Source: Alphaproteobacteria bacterium
GTDB lineage: Bacteria > Pseudomonadota > Alphaproteobacteria > Caulobacterales > Hyphomonadaceae
NCBI GenBank assembly: GCA_018222605.1
Contig: JAAEZZ010000009.1
Location: forward strand, 150,682 to 214,681
Reading direction: 5' to 3'
Length of the DNA: 64,000 nucleotides
Made by a program: the position numbers and the translations under genes. Under the pieces are notes generated by a model, which saw only the letters and a list, made by a program, of their open reading frames with translations, searched no databases and was not told the origin of the DNA. Positions 28,604-37,907 of the stretch are shown here, in pieces (positions within the stretch are counted from its first letter, which is position 1; every line of letters begins with the position of its first letter).

Positions 28604-29872
28604 ATGCCGGATAGCGAACCAATTCCCGTACAACCCGTGAAAAGCGTCGGCGCCCATGGGCGTCCTGTGCCAGGGCGTATGGAAATGGTGATCATGGTCG
28701 CAGGCCTGATGGCGCTCAACGCGCTAGCCATCGACATCATGCTTCCGGCCCTTGGCCAGATCGCCGAGTCCATTGGTCTCACTGGCACCTCCCCGGAAGA
28801 TGCCAACCGCCAGCAGCTGATCGTCTTTTCCTATGTTCTCGGTTTTGGTGCGCCCCAGCTTGTCTGGGGGCCGATTTCGGACCGGTTTGGCCGACGTGGA
28901 CCGCTCTTTGTGGGTCTGGTCGGCTATGTCCTGATGGCGTTGCTGTGCATTACCATAAGGGAATTCCACGCCCTTCTGGCCGTACGCTTCATGCAGGGCG
29001 TCTTTGCCTCCGGCGCACGTCTGGTGGCGGTGTCCGTTGTACGTGACCTCTATGCGGGCCGTCGCATGGCAGGCTTCATGTCGCTAGTCATGACGATCTT
29101 CATGGTCGTACCGATGATTGCGCCAGCCATTGGCCAGCTCATCCTGTTCGTTGCGCCATGGGAGTGGATTTTTGCTGTGCTGGCCGTGTTCGGTTCAGCC
29201 TTGCTGGTGTGGACATGGCTTCGCCTTCCCGAGACCCTTGCCCCGGAGAACCGTAATCCCCTCAATTTGGGCGCTGCTGCCCGCAGCTACATGGCGGTGA
29301 TCCGCAATCGCACGACTTTCGGGTATATGTGCGCGTCCGGTGTGATCTTTGGCGCACTGTTTTCCTTCATTGGCTCGTCCGAGCAGATCTTCCGGGATGT
29401 TTTCAAACAGGAAGAAACCTTCGCCTTCTGGTTTGCCGGTGTCGCGAGTGCGTTGGCCTGCGCCAATTTCTTCAACTCCCGCATGGTGGAGAAGATTGGC
29501 ATGCGCCGGATCAGCCATGCGGCGATGATCTTTTTTACGCTGATGTCTGTCTCTCTGGCGCTCGTCACCTATATATTTGGCGAAAGCCTGCTCTGGTTCT
29601 TCCCCATGTTCGCGATGACGTTTGCCTGCTTTGGCCTAATGGGGGCGAACTTCTCTGCGCTGGCGATGGAGCCCTTGGGCAAGATCGCAGGTACAGCCTC
29701 GGCGGCGTATGGCTTTGCCACGACAACCGTCTCCAGCCTGATCGGCATCATGATCGGCCGGTTCTATAATGGCTCCACCTTGCCGCTGATCATCGGCTTT
29801 GCGTGTCTCGGCATTGTGTCCCTCATCATTGTCCTGGTGACGGAAGAGGGAAAGCTCTTCAGTTCGCGCTGA
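28604..29872 (+). CDS. MFS exporter of the Bcr/CflA type
   Basis: 422 residues from ATG 28604; the track opens 16 codons earlier without support. Twelve membrane segments are visible. The first is '[27 protein letters not shown]', a hallmark of drug-proton antiporters of the Bcr/CflA group. The loop 2-3 motif '[13 protein letters not shown]' is the MFS signature. Likely a drug or metabolite exporter in the inner membrane. Its stop overlaps the 3' end of the convergent fused RimB-RimK gene by 14 bases. Confidence 0.9.
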   Translation: MPDSEPIPVQPVKSVGAHGRPVPGRMEMVIMVAGLMALNALAIDIMLPALGQIAESIGLTGTSPEDANRQQLIVFSYVLGFGAPQLVWGPISDRFGRRGPLFVGLVGYVLMALLCITIREFHALLAVRFMQGVFASGARLVAVSVVRDLYAGRRMAGFMSLVMTIFMVVPMIAPAIGQLILFVAPWEWIFAVLAVFGSALLVWTWLRLPETLAPENRNPLNLGAAARSYMAVIRNRTTFGYMCASGVIFGALFSFIGSSEQIFRDVFKQEETFAFWFAGVASALACANFFNSRMVEKIGMRRISHAAMIFFTLMSVSLALVTYIFGESLLWFFPMFAMTFACFGLMGANFSALAMEPLGKIAGTASAAYGFATTTVSSLIGIMIGRFYNGSTLPLIIGFACLGIVSLIIVLVTEEGKLFSSR

Positions 29873-31286
29873 GCTGTCGGGCGCGTCGCCGCGTTTTCGC
29901 GGCAGGCTCGCGGACACGCGACAATGGCCGCACCTGGCTTTCCAGATGAGAGATGATCAGTCCGGCAATATCCTTGCCCGTGGCCGTCTCGATGCCTTCC
30001 AGGCCGGGTGAGGAGTTCACTTCCAGAACTTTCGGCCCGTCCTTGGTCTGCAGTAGGTCCACGCCTGCCACTCTCAGGCCCAGCACGCGGGCGGCTTCGC
30101 GGGCGGTGTCGCGCTCTGCCTTGCTGAGCTTGACGGCGGATGCCGTACCGCCGCGATGGAGGTTCGAGCGGAACTCCCCCTTTTGCGCCTGGCGTTTCAT
30201 GGAGCCGACAATCTTGTTGCCGACGACGAAGGCACGCACATCGGCCCCAGCGGCTTCCTCGACGAATTCCTGCACAAGGAAGTTCGCTTCCAGTCCCCGG
30301 AACGCATCGACCAGGCTCTCGGCCGCCTTGCGTGTTTCAGCCAGCACAACACCTTTGCCTTGTGTGGAAGAGAGCAGCTTCACGACAACCGGCGCGCCGC
30401 CAGCCAGAGATATCAGGCCCTTGGTATCCTTCGGACTATGGGCAAAGGCCGTGATGGGCATACCGATCTTGGCGCGGGCCAGCATCTGGTGGGCCAGCAA
30501 TTTGTCCCGCGAGCGGCCTATGGAGCCTGCGCCATTCAGGCAGAAGGCCCCGGTGTTTGAGAATTGCCGCAGAACGGCCAGGCCATAATCGGTAATTCCG
30601 GCCCCGATGCGCGGGATGACCGCATCATAGCGGGGCAGGGCTTTGCCATCATAATGGACTTCCGGGTCCAGCGTGCCGATCTGCATGTAGCAGCGGGCCG
30701 TATCAATGGCCTCAATGACGTGCCCGCGCTCTTCGGCGGCTTCGATCAGGCGGCGGCTGGAATAATTGTTCGGCTCCCGTGTCAGCAGGGCGATGCGCAG
30801 CGGGCGTTTGACGGGCTTTTTCTTCGGCAGGCCGGCATAGGCCTCGTACCCCAGCTCCGGCTGCTGGAAGGAGGCATTGGCGTCGACAATCATATCCGGC
30901 TGGATTGCGCCGCGTCCAAACAGCATGCGATAGCTCATCGTCTCGCGATTGGTTAGCGTCAGCTGAATCGGCCAGCGGCGCTCGCCCATCTGCACGTCCG
31001 TTTGGATCACATAGCGCAGCTCTGTGTCGCCATTGGAGCTGGTGACTTCCCGCCGGTCGACGACTGGCGCCGAGCAGGTGATCTCAAGTCCCGGATCGGA
31101 TGGGTCCGGCTGGATCAGGAAGCGAACTTGCGGCGCATCAGGCGGGCCGAACGTCTCGATAACGCTCGCATGGAGGGCGGAGGTGCGCGCGCCGGTATCC
31201 ACCTTTGCCTTGATTGCAGGCAAGCCAAGATCCGGCAGCGACAGCCACTCTTCCCAGCCGAGTTCGAACGGTTCTGCATGCGTCAT
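29859..31286 (-). CDS. fused RimB-like protease and RimK-like glutamate ligase
   Basis: 475 residues from ATG 31286 ([10 protein letters not shown]); the longer ORF starts upstream without support. Residues about 5-160 are the RimB / ATP-dependent zinc-protease-type domain, with the retropepsin-like '[16 protein letters not shown]' and '[16 protein letters not shown]'. Residues about 175-460 are a RimK ATP-grasp ligase: '[16 protein letters not shown]', '[17 protein letters not shown]' and '[12 protein letters not shown]'. RimK adds glutamate to ribosomal protein S6 in bacteria, and RimB trims those tails in Pseudomonas. Here the two activities are in one polypeptide, so self-limiting tail editing is possible. 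Arg-rich C-terminal tail. Confidence 0.8.
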   Translation of the reverse strand: MTHAEPFELGWEEWLSLPDLGLPAIKAKVDTGARTSALHASVIETFGPPDAPQVRFLIQPDPSDPGLEITCSAPVVDRREVTSSNGDTELRYVIQTDVQMGERRWPIQLTLTNRETMSYRMLFGRGAIQPDMIVDANASFQQPELGYEAYAGLPKKKPVKRPLRIALLTREPNNYSSRRLIEAAEERGHVIEAIDTARCYMQIGTLDPEVHYDGKALPRYDAVIPRIGAGITDYGLAVLRQFSNTGAFCLNGAGSIGRSRDKLLAHQMLARAKIGMPITAFAHSPKDTKGLISLAGGAPVVVKLLSSTQGKGVVLAETRKAAESLVDAFRGLEANFLVQEFVEEAAGADVRAFVVGNKIVGSMKRQAQKGEFRSNLHRGGTASAVKLSKAERDTAREAARVLGLRVAGVDLLQTKDGPKVLEVNSSPGLEGIETATGKDIAGLIISHLESQVRPLSRVREPAAKTRRRARQLSAN

Positions 31287-31366
31287 GAGCCAAAGCCTTC
31301 TTGCCAGTTTGCGCCCGATAGAGGCGAACAGGTTAGCATTCAATCATGACAGTGCAGCAGAATGTG

Positions 31367-33361
31367 TCAGGCAGGCGTTAGCCACGCATTTTCCGCGATT
31401 TTCACGACATCCCCCATGATCTCCGTAATCCTGAAATCTTTGGGTGTGTAGACGCGGGCAATGCCCATTTGCTTCAGCGCCATGGCATCTTCCGGCGGGA
31501 TGATGCCGCCAATGATGACCGGCACATCGTCGAGGCCCAGCTTGCGAAGTTCTGCCAGTGTTTCACGCGCCAGGTCCAGATGGCTGCCGGAGAGAACCGA
31601 CAGGCCAACAACATGGGCCTTGGCCACTTTGGCTTGCTCTGCAATCTCTGCAGGCGTGAAGCGGATCCCCTCATAGACGACATCCATGCCGACTTCCCGT
31701 CCGCGCGCCGCAATCTGTTCCGAGCCGTTGGAGTGTCCATCCAGGCCCGGCTTGCCGACCACATAGGTCAGGCGGCGGCCCAGCGCTTCGGACACCCGGT
31801 CGACTTCCTTGCGGACGGCATCAATGTCTTCGCCGACATCGCCGCGCGCAATCGTGGCGACGCCGGTTGGGGCGCGATACTCACCGAACACTTCGCGCAT
31901 CACATGGCCCCACTCGCCGGTTGTGACCCCGGCTTTGGCGCAGGAGATGGACGGCTCCATGATGTTGCTGCCATCGCTCGCGGCCTTGCGAAGGCCCTCC
32001 AGGGCGGCATCGACCGCGGCTTGGTCGCGGGATTTGCGCCATTCCTTCAGGTCGCGCACCTGGGCGGCCTCTTCTGCCGGATCGACCGTCTGGATGGAGC
32101 CCTCACCAGCGCCCAGCGGGCTTGCCTCGGATTCAGTGTAGCGGTTCACGCCCACGACGGTCAGGTCACCGCTCTCGATCGCCTTGATGCGGTCGATATG
32201 CGCGCCGACAAGGCTCTCCTTCATATAGTCGATGGATTGTGTCGCGCCGCCGCGCGCATCAATGTCGGCCAGTGTTTTGCGGGCCAGTTCTTTCAGCTCA
32301 TCGGTCTTGGACTCGATCACATGGCTGCCATCGAAGATGTCTTCATATTCCAGCAGGTCTGTCTCATAGGCCAAAATCTGCTGCAGGCGCAGAGACCATT
32401 GCTGGTCCCATGGGCGCGGCAGACCAAGGGCCTCATTCCAGGCAGGCAATTGCAGCGCGCGGCAGCGGGCCTTCTTGGACAGCGTTACGGCCAGCGACTC
32501 GATCAGGATGCGGTAGACATTGTTCTCTGGCTGCGGCTCTGTCAGGCCCAGCGAGTTCACTTGGACGCCATAGCGGAACAGCAGCGCCTTGGGATCGGTC
32601 ACGCCATAGCGCTTGCGACCAATCTCTTCCCAGAGTTCCACAAAAGCACGCATTTTGCAGAGTTCTGTAACGAAACGCACGCCTGCGTTCACGAAGAAGG
32701 AAATGCGTCCGAAGACGGTTTCAAAGTCTGATTCCGGAACTTGTCCGCCAGCTTTCACCGTATCCAATACAGAAATCGCGGTCGCCAGCGCATAGGCGAG
32801 TTCCTGTTCCGGCGTTGCGCCCGCTTCCTGCAAATGGTAGGAGCAGACATTCATCGGATTCCATTTGGGAACTTCCGTATAGCACCAGCTCACCATGTCA
32901 GAGATCAGGCGCAGGCTCGGTTCTGGCGGGAACACATAGGTGCCGCGGGAGAGATACTCCTTCACGATGTCGTTCTGCGTCGTGCCGCGCAGTTCCTTGC
33001 GGTCATCGCCGCGCTCATCGGCCAGTGCCACATACAGCGCCAGCATCCAGGCGGCCGGCGCGTTGATCGTCATGGAGGTGTTCATTTCCTCCAGCGGCAA
33101 ATCAGCCATCAGCGCGCGCATATCGCCCAGATGCTTTACCGGCACACCGACCTTGCCGACTTCGCCGCGCGACAGCACATGATCGGCATCATAGGCCGTC
33201 TGGGTCGGCAGATCGAAGGCGATCGACAGGCCGGTCTGGCCTTTCGCCAGATTGCCGCGATACAACGCGTTCGATTTCTCTGCAGTAGAGTGCCCGGCAT
33301 AGGTGCGGAAAATCCACGGCCGGTCTGGCTTGTGCTGATATGATTTATCCATGTCTGCCAC
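31367..33361 (-). CDS. ecm: ethylmalonyl-CoA mutase
   Basis: 664 residues. This B12-dependent mutase of the ethylmalonyl-CoA pathway converts (2R)-ethylmalonyl-CoA to methylsuccinyl-CoA. The N-terminal 'FRTYAGHSTAEKSNALYRGNLAKGQTGLS' is the Ecm version of the mutase signature (methylmalonyl-CoA mutase has 'QYAGF'). The C-terminal B12-binding domain has 'GKPGLDGHSNGSEQIA' (DxHxxG) and 'SVLSGSH'. The length matches Ecm and not the longer MutB. The start is GTG 33361 with GGGAG six bases ahead; ATG 33352 is less well placed. ccr, the preceding pathway enzyme, is about 2 kb away. Confidence 0.93.
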   Translation of the reverse strand: MADMDKSYQHKPDRPWIFRTYAGHSTAEKSNALYRGNLAKGQTGLSIAFDLPTQTAYDADHVLSRGEVGKVGVPVKHLGDMRALMADLPLEEMNTSMTINAPAAWMLALYVALADERGDDRKELRGTTQNDIVKEYLSRGTYVFPPEPSLRLISDMVSWCYTEVPKWNPMNVCSYHLQEAGATPEQELAYALATAISVLDTVKAGGQVPESDFETVFGRISFFVNAGVRFVTELCKMRAFVELWEEIGRKRYGVTDPKALLFRYGVQVNSLGLTEPQPENNVYRILIESLAVTLSKKARCRALQLPAWNEALGLPRPWDQQWSLRLQQILAYETDLLEYEDIFDGSHVIESKTDELKELARKTLADIDARGGATQSIDYMKESLVGAHIDRIKAIESGDLTVVGVNRYTESEASPLGAGEGSIQTVDPAEEAAQVRDLKEWRKSRDQAAVDAALEGLRKAASDGSNIMEPSISCAKAGVTTGEWGHVMREVFGEYRAPTGVATIARGDVGEDIDAVRKEVDRVSEALGRRLTYVVGKPGLDGHSNGSEQIAARGREVGMDVVYEGIRFTPAEIAEQAKVAKAHVVGLSVLSGSHLDLARETLAELRKLGLDDVPVIIGGIIPPEDAMALKQMGIARVYTPKDFRITEIMGDVVKIAENAWLTPA

Positions 33362-33378
33362 GGAATTCTCCCCTGATT

Positions 33379-33395
33379 ATGTTGCGCTGCAACAT
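33379..33395 (-). promoter_or_regulatory. dyad ATGTTGC-GCT-GCAACAT upstream of ecm
   Basis: A perfect 7-bp inverted repeat with a 3-base centre, 18 bases before the ecm start codon. Its reverse complement shares the 12-base core TGCAGCGCAACA with the site between dat and ccr, so one regulator may bind both. Confidence 0.55.
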
Positions 33396-33473
33396 GCCGC
33401 GTGAGACGTAACAAGGCAAGCATTCCGTGCTTGCCGCTGCCCGCCTGAACAACCACATGACCTGAAACAGGAA

Positions 33474-34007
33474 ATGAATGTGATACAGTCTTCTTCTCCC
33501 CTCAAGACCGTTCTGATCTTGCGGCTCATTGCCCTGCTGGCTTTCCCGGCGGGCGTCGTTCTGGCCGCCATATTGGAACGCAGCGCGCTGATGGTGGTGG
33601 TGCTGGCCCTCGGCATGCTCGGGGTCAGCTGGGTGGAAAGATTGCGCCTTATCCACCTTGCGGGAAATGACGATCGGCCTGATTTTTCAGGACTTTTACC
33701 TGGCCTTGCCTGGCGCACCGGCTTGCTGGCGGGCGTCTTTATTCTCAGCCTCGGCATCCTAGCCCTGTTCCGGGATGTGTCATTGGCGCGCGGATTGGGC
33801 CTTACGGATATGGTCCTTCTGCTTGCTGCAGCAGGTGTTGCGCTTGCCGCAAACCGGGTCAGCGCATCTATTGCGGGGCGCGAGATGGAAGGAGCTCTGG
33901 CGCAGGTTAATGCGGCGTTTGGTACCAGCAGTGCGAACGATAATTCCGGTCGTGGCCAGTCTGGAAATGGCGACATCATCGAAGGTGAAGTCATCGACCG
34001 CGATTGA
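33474..34007 (+). CDS. membrane protein of unknown function
   Basis: 177 residues with four hydrophobic segments: about 11-33, 37-55, 80-100 and 110-125. A short acidic, Gly/Ser-rich tail ('GQSGNGDIIEGEVIDRD') follows. No family recognised. It diverges from ecm; the dyad upstream of ecm also lies about 80 bases before its start, so it could share that regulation. The SemiSWEET gene follows after 65 bases. Confidence 0.65.
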   Translation: MNVIQSSSPLKTVLILRLIALLAFPAGVVLAAILERSALMVVVLALGMLGVSWVERLRLIHLAGNDDRPDFSGLLPGLAWRTGLLAGVFILSLGILALFRDVSLARGLGLTDMVLLLAAAGVALAANRVSASIAGREMEGALAQVNAAFGTSSANDNSGRGQSGNGDIIEGEVIDRD

Positions 34008-34072
34008 ATTCCGGCATTTTACCGCTACCACACATCAGCTACGTTTCATCCGACTTTGCGGAGATACAGGAT

Positions 34073-34375
34073 ATGTCTGACTCTATCGGCCTTATGGCTG
34101 CAGCCCTGACAACATTGTCTTTCCTGCCGCAGGCTTTGCTTGTGATCCGTACGCGTCAAACCAGGGGCATTTCGCTGATCATGTACATCATGTTCACGAC
34201 CGGCGTCGCGGCATGGCTGGTCTATGGCATCATGGAGCAATCCCTGCCGATGATCCTGGCCAATTCCGTCACCTTGGTACTTGCCATGATCATCCTCGGC
34301 CTGAAGGTCTGGCACTCGCTTCAGGCCAGAACCCAGGGCGCGACAGAGTCCACATCTGCGCCAATCGCCTCGTAA
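34073..34375 (+). CDS. SemiSWEET-type sugar transporter
   Basis: 100 residues from ATG 34073. It has three membrane helices in the PQ-loop/MtN3 pattern: 'IGLMAAALTTLSFLPQALLVIRTRQTRGISLIMYIMFTTGVAAWLVYGIMEQSLPMILANSVTLVLAMIILGLK'. The 'SFLPQ' proline-glutamine turn and the 'WLVYGI' helix are diagnostic. SemiSWEETs dimerise to carry sugars across the inner membrane; the sugar is unknown. The last 55 bases overlap the end of the convergent aminotransferase gene. Confidence 0.9.
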   Translation: MSDSIGLMAAALTTLSFLPQALLVIRTRQTRGISLIMYIMFTTGVAAWLVYGIMEQSLPMILANSVTLVLAMIILGLKVWHSLQARTQGATESTSAPIAS

Positions 34376-35205
34376 TAGGCCTTCTGCACCTTGCGGGTGA
34401 CGGGCCCAGGCTTGCCCATGCCGATGGGTTGCCCTTCCAGCATGATGACGGGCGCGATCATTGCTCCGGCAGATGTCGTGAAAACTTCCGCTGCGTTCAG
34501 GGCCTCGTCCGGCGTGAAGGCGCGCTCTTCTATCTTGAGCCCGGTCTTTTCAGTCAGGTGCAGAACGCCTGAGCGGGTGATGCCGGGTAAAATATCCGTG
34601 GAAAGATTGCGCGTAATCAGGCGCCCGGTGTTATCAACAATCCAGGCGTTGGCCGAGGCGGCCTCTGTCACCTTGCTGTCCTGCACCAGAAAGGCCGTGT
34701 CTGCGCCAGCCTGTTTGGCCGCGCGATAGGCGAGGGCCTGCGACAGCAATTGCACCGTCTTCATATCGCGCCGGGCCCAGCGAGTATCATGCATGAAGAT
34801 CGCGGCGATGCCGTGTTCGGCCGCTTGACCGATCAGTGGCTTGGCATCTGCATACAGGAAGACTGTCGGCTCGAACTTTTCCGGCCCGGCAAAGTCGCGT
34901 GCCTCATAGGCGCCGCCCGTGACCTGCAAATAGACGAGCCCCTCGCGGATGCCATTGGCGTCGATTAGTTCCTGATGGATGCGGGCCCAGTCTGCATCGC
35001 TGTGTGGATTGGGTAGTGCGATGCCTTCCAGGGTGCGTGCCAGACGCTGCAGGTGGCCGTCCAGATCCACGAATGTGCCATCATAGACCGCGGTCACTTC
35101 ATAGGCGGCATGGGCAAACAGAAAGCCTCTGTCGAGCGGAGAAATACGGGCCTCGGAGAACGGCACGATCTGGCCGTTAAGATGCACCTGATCGCCTATT
35201 GGCAT
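34321..35205 (-). CDS. dat: D-amino-acid aminotransferase (fold-type IV PLP enzyme)
   Basis: 294 residues from ATG 35205 (MPIGDQVHLNG). GGGAGG lies ten bases ahead of it; the other ATG at 35214 would leave only one base. The long track ORF is an upstream artefact. It is a class IV PLP transaminase: 'SPLDRGFLFAHAAYEVTAVYDG' at the N-terminus, the PLP lysine region 'RRDMKTVQLLSQALAYRAAKQ' and 'EVFTTSAGAMIAPVI'. D-alanine aminotransferases supply D-glutamate for peptidoglycan, although branched-chain relatives look alike. It diverges from ccr. Confidence 0.85.
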   Translation of the reverse strand: MPIGDQVHLNGQIVPFSEARISPLDRGFLFAHAAYEVTAVYDGTFVDLDGHLQRLARTLEGIALPNPHSDADWARIHQELIDANGIREGLVYLQVTGGAYEARDFAGPEKFEPTVFLYADAKPLIGQAAEHGIAAIFMHDTRWARRDMKTVQLLSQALAYRAAKQAGADTAFLVQDSKVTEAASANAWIVDNTGRLITRNLSTDILPGITRSGVLHLTEKTGLKIEERAFTPDEALNAAEVFTTSAGAMIAPVIMLEGQPIGMGKPGPVTRKVQKAYYEAIGADVDSVAPWVLA

Positions 35206-35230
35206 ATTTGCCATGCCTCCCTGTAAAGAA

Positions 35231-35246
35231 TTGTGCAGCGCAACAA
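35231..35246 (+). promoter_or_regulatory. TTGTGC-AGC-GCAACAA dyad between dat and ccr
   Basis: An imperfect inverted repeat in the 162-base divergent region. It shares the 12-base core TGCAGCGCAACA with the dyad upstream of ecm, so it is a candidate site for a common regulator of ethylmalonyl-CoA genes. Confidence 0.55.
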
Positions 35247-35367
35247 ACATCTTGCAAGCGAACCGCCGAGCGGCCAAGGTGGCGCGAGCCGAGAGATTTG
35301 TGAAGCCACTCCGATAAGTGCGCTCGCAGCAATTTGGCAGATACAATTGGAGGAGGGCACCCCGATT

Positions 35368-36624
35368 ATGGCGAGGGAAGTTAAGGATATTTATGAGGTA
35401 GGTGAGATTCCGCCGGAGTTTCACGTACCCAAATTCATGCACGCCTGGGCAATTCGCCGCGAGCGTCATGGCCGCCCGTCAACGGCGATGCAAATGGAGC
35501 AGGTTCCGGTTCCGGAGATCGATTCCGACGAAGTGCTTGTGCTCGTGATGGCCGCAGGTGTGAACTATAATGGCATCTGGGCTGCCCTTGGCGAGCCGGT
35601 GTCTGTTTTTGACGTTCACAAACAGGATTTCCACGTTGCCGGCTCTGACGCCGCAGGCATTGTCTGGGCCGTTGGCCGCAAGGTAACGCGCGTGAAGCCG
35701 GGCGATGAAGTCGTCATCCACTGTAACCAGGATGATGGCGATGATGAGGAATGCAATGGCGGCGATCCGATGTTCTCGCCCAGCCAGCGTATCTGGGGCT
35801 ATGAGACGCCGGATGGCTCTTTCGCGCAATTCTGCCGCGTTCAGGCCCGTCAGTGCATGCCGCGCCCGAAACACCTGACCTGGGAAGAAAGCGCCTGCTA
35901 CACGCTGACACTCGCCACCGCATACCGCATGCTGTTCGGCCACCGTCCGCACATCGTGAAACCGGCCGACAATGTGCTGGTCTGGGGCGCGTCTGGCGGC
36001 CTGGGCAGTTTTGGCGTTCAGCTCTGTGCGGTCACCGGGGCGAACGCGATCGGCGTCGTGTCCAGTGACGACAAGAAGGATCATGTGCTCAGTCTTGGCG
36101 CCAAGGGCGTGCTGAACCGGAAGGATTTCAATTGCTGGGGCCAGCTGCCCACGGTAAACGGTCCAGAATTCAAGGATTACATGCGCGAGAGCCGCAAATT
36201 CGGCAAGGCGATTTGGGAGATCACCGGCAACAAGGATGTCGACATCGTGTTCGAACATCCCGGCGAGTCGACTTTTCCGGTGTCTGTCTTTGTCGTGAAG
36301 CGCGGTGGCATGGTTGTGATCTGTGCCGGGACAACCGGCTTCAACCTGACCATGGATGCGCGTTTCCTGTGGATGCGCCAGAAGCGCGTTCAGGGCAGCC
36401 ACTTCGCAAACCTGAAACAGGCCTCTGCGGCGAATGATCTGGTCATCAACCGCCGGATTGACCCCGGCATGTCGGAAGTCTTCCCATGGGCAGACATTCC
36501 GGCTGCGCATGACAAGATGCTGGATAACAAGCACTTGCCAGGCAACATGGCTGTTCTGGTGACCTCGCCGAAGCCGGGCCTGCGCACGGTGGAAGACATT
36601 CTGGCCGTCAGCGGTCAGGGCTGA
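35368..36624 (+). CDS. ccr: crotonyl-CoA carboxylase/reductase
   Basis: 418 residues from ATG 35368 (MAREVKDIYEVGE), with GGAGGAGGG upstream. The track start 135 bases earlier is not needed. It is an MDR-family enzyme that carboxylates and reduces crotonyl-CoA to ethylmalonyl-CoA with NADPH. 'AAGVNYNGIWAALGEPV', 'IWGYETPDGSFAQF' and 'VQGSHFANL' match the CO2-binding and substrate regions of Ccr, and 'VWGASGGLGSFGVQLC' is the NADPH motif. It is followed closely by a SnoaL-like gene (13 bases). Confidence 0.95.
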   Translation: MAREVKDIYEVGEIPPEFHVPKFMHAWAIRRERHGRPSTAMQMEQVPVPEIDSDEVLVLVMAAGVNYNGIWAALGEPVSVFDVHKQDFHVAGSDAAGIVWAVGRKVTRVKPGDEVVIHCNQDDGDDEECNGGDPMFSPSQRIWGYETPDGSFAQFCRVQARQCMPRPKHLTWEESACYTLTLATAYRMLFGHRPHIVKPADNVLVWGASGGLGSFGVQLCAVTGANAIGVVSSDDKKDHVLSLGAKGVLNRKDFNCWGQLPTVNGPEFKDYMRESRKFGKAIWEITGNKDVDIVFEHPGESTFPVSVFVVKRGGMVVICAGTTGFNLTMDARFLWMRQKRVQGSHFANLKQASAANDLVINRRIDPGMSEVFPWADIPAAHDKMLDNKHLPGNMAVLVTSPKPGLRTVEDILAVSGQG

Positions 36625-36637
36625 CAGGTCTGCTGTC

Positions 36638-36991
36638 ATGGCTCGGCCTGACCCGGAAAGCTTCGCCCGAGATTGGGTCGCGGCGTGGAATGATCACGAT
36701 CTCGATGCTGTGTTGTCGCACTATGCAGACGGGATCGTGTTCCATTCCCCGCGCATCGCGCAAGTTATGGGCACGGGCGCAGACAGCATCATGGGCAAGC
36801 CAGCCCTGCGGGAATATTGGGAGAAGGCCCTCGCCATGGCGAGCGGCCTTTTCTTTGAACTGGATGACGTATTGACCGGATCGGATGCCATCACCGTGCT
36901 CTACACCAATCATCGCGGCCAGAAGGCCGCCGAGACATTTGTGTTTGATGAGGATGGCGAGATTTCCATCGCCATCGCAGCCTATCGCTGA
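36638..36991 (+). CDS. SnoaL-like/NTF2-fold protein
   Basis: 117 residues in the cystatin-like SnoaL fold: 'FARDWVAAWNDHDLDAVLSHYADGIVFHSP' and 'ITVLYTNHRGQKAAETFVFDEDGEI'. Some members are steroid-isomerase-like or polyketide cyclases, and many are uncharacterised. It follows ccr after 13 bases, so it is probably co-transcribed and could support acyl-CoA metabolism. There is no catalytic motif strong enough to assign a reaction. Confidence 0.72.
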   Translation: MARPDPESFARDWVAAWNDHDLDAVLSHYADGIVFHSPRIAQVMGTGADSIMGKPALREYWEKALAMASGLFFELDDVLTGSDAITVLYTNHRGQKAAETFVFDEDGEISIAIAAYR

Positions 36992-37018
36992 ACCTGCCGC
37001 ATTTGGCCGGGCAGGGGA

Positions 37019-37750
37019 CTAAATTTCGTCTGCCCCGCCCGGATTACGGCGGCGGCGAATCAGCCAAGTCACGCCGCGCAGATCCGAGAGGGCATCGTTC
37101 AGGCGCCCGAAATTGGTGTAGTTGGACTTGCCGGTGCCGCGTTCGCGGTGGTTCACGTCCCGATATTCCACATCAAAGCCCTCGGCCCGCATCAGCGCTG
37201 GCATGTAGCGGTGCATGTGATCGAAATAGGGCAGCTGGATATAGGCGTCGCGCTTCATCGCTTTGATACCGCAGCCGGAATCGTCGCAATCATCCTTCAG
37301 CATGCGCTTGCGGATATTGTTGGCAAAGCGGCTGCCAAAGCGTTTCCAGGCTGTGTCCTTGCGCTTGGCGCGGCGACCCATCACCATTTTCAGATTGTCC
37401 GGTGCATCGGCGCGGGTCAGCTGGCGGTAAAGGTCCGGCAGGTCTGCGGGATCATTCTGTCCGTCCCCATCCAGCGTGCCAATCACCGGGGCACGCGCGG
37501 CCAGGATACCAGAGCGAATCGCGCGGCTCTGGCCGGCATTCTTGCGGTGGCCCAGTACGCGCAGCATCGGGAATTTCCCTTTCAGCTCGGCGAGCTTGGC
37601 GCGTGTATCGTCCGTTGAGGCGTCGTCCACGAACACCATTTCGAAGGCCCGGCCATCCAAGGCCCTGGCAATCTCGGTGATCAGGGTCTCGACATTGCCA
37701 GCCTCATTATGGACGGGAACAACGACGGAAAATTCAAGTGACTGGGCCAT
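37019..37750 (-). CDS. family 2 glycosyltransferase (polyprenyl-phosphate sugar transferase type)
   Basis: 243 residues from ATG 37750 (MAQSLEFS), with AAAGG eight bases ahead. GT2 features: 'VVVPVHNEAGNVETLI', 'VDDASTDDT', the DxD in 'GTLDGDGQNDP', and 'DDSGCGIKAMKRDAY'. No membrane anchor is visible. Enzymes of this length with 'HRERGTGKSNY' build undecaprenyl- or dolichyl-phosphate sugars, the donors used by GT39/83 enzymes. Such an enzyme (37908) is divergently adjacent, suggesting a donor-acceptor pair. Confidence 0.85.
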   Translation of the reverse strand: MAQSLEFSVVVPVHNEAGNVETLITEIARALDGRAFEMVFVDDASTDDTRAKLAELKGKFPMLRVLGHRKNAGQSRAIRSGILAARAPVIGTLDGDGQNDPADLPDLYRQLTRADAPDNLKMVMGRRAKRKDTAWKRFGSRFANNIRKRMLKDDCDDSGCGIKAMKRDAYIQLPYFDHMHRYMPALMRAEGFDVEYRDVNHRERGTGKSNYTNFGRLNDALSDLRGVTWLIRRRRNPGGADEI

Positions 37751-37907
37751 GTCTGGCACCTTTCAGGCTATTCGCCCCTGATGTCATGGGGCTTGTTTTG
37801 CACGCTCATACAAAGCGTTGGCTCTCAAGGCGAGACCCGGCACGCATTTCTGGCTGCGATGCAAATTACGGGCAAAATTGCAAGACGAATGCGCCCGAAC
37901 ACGGTAA

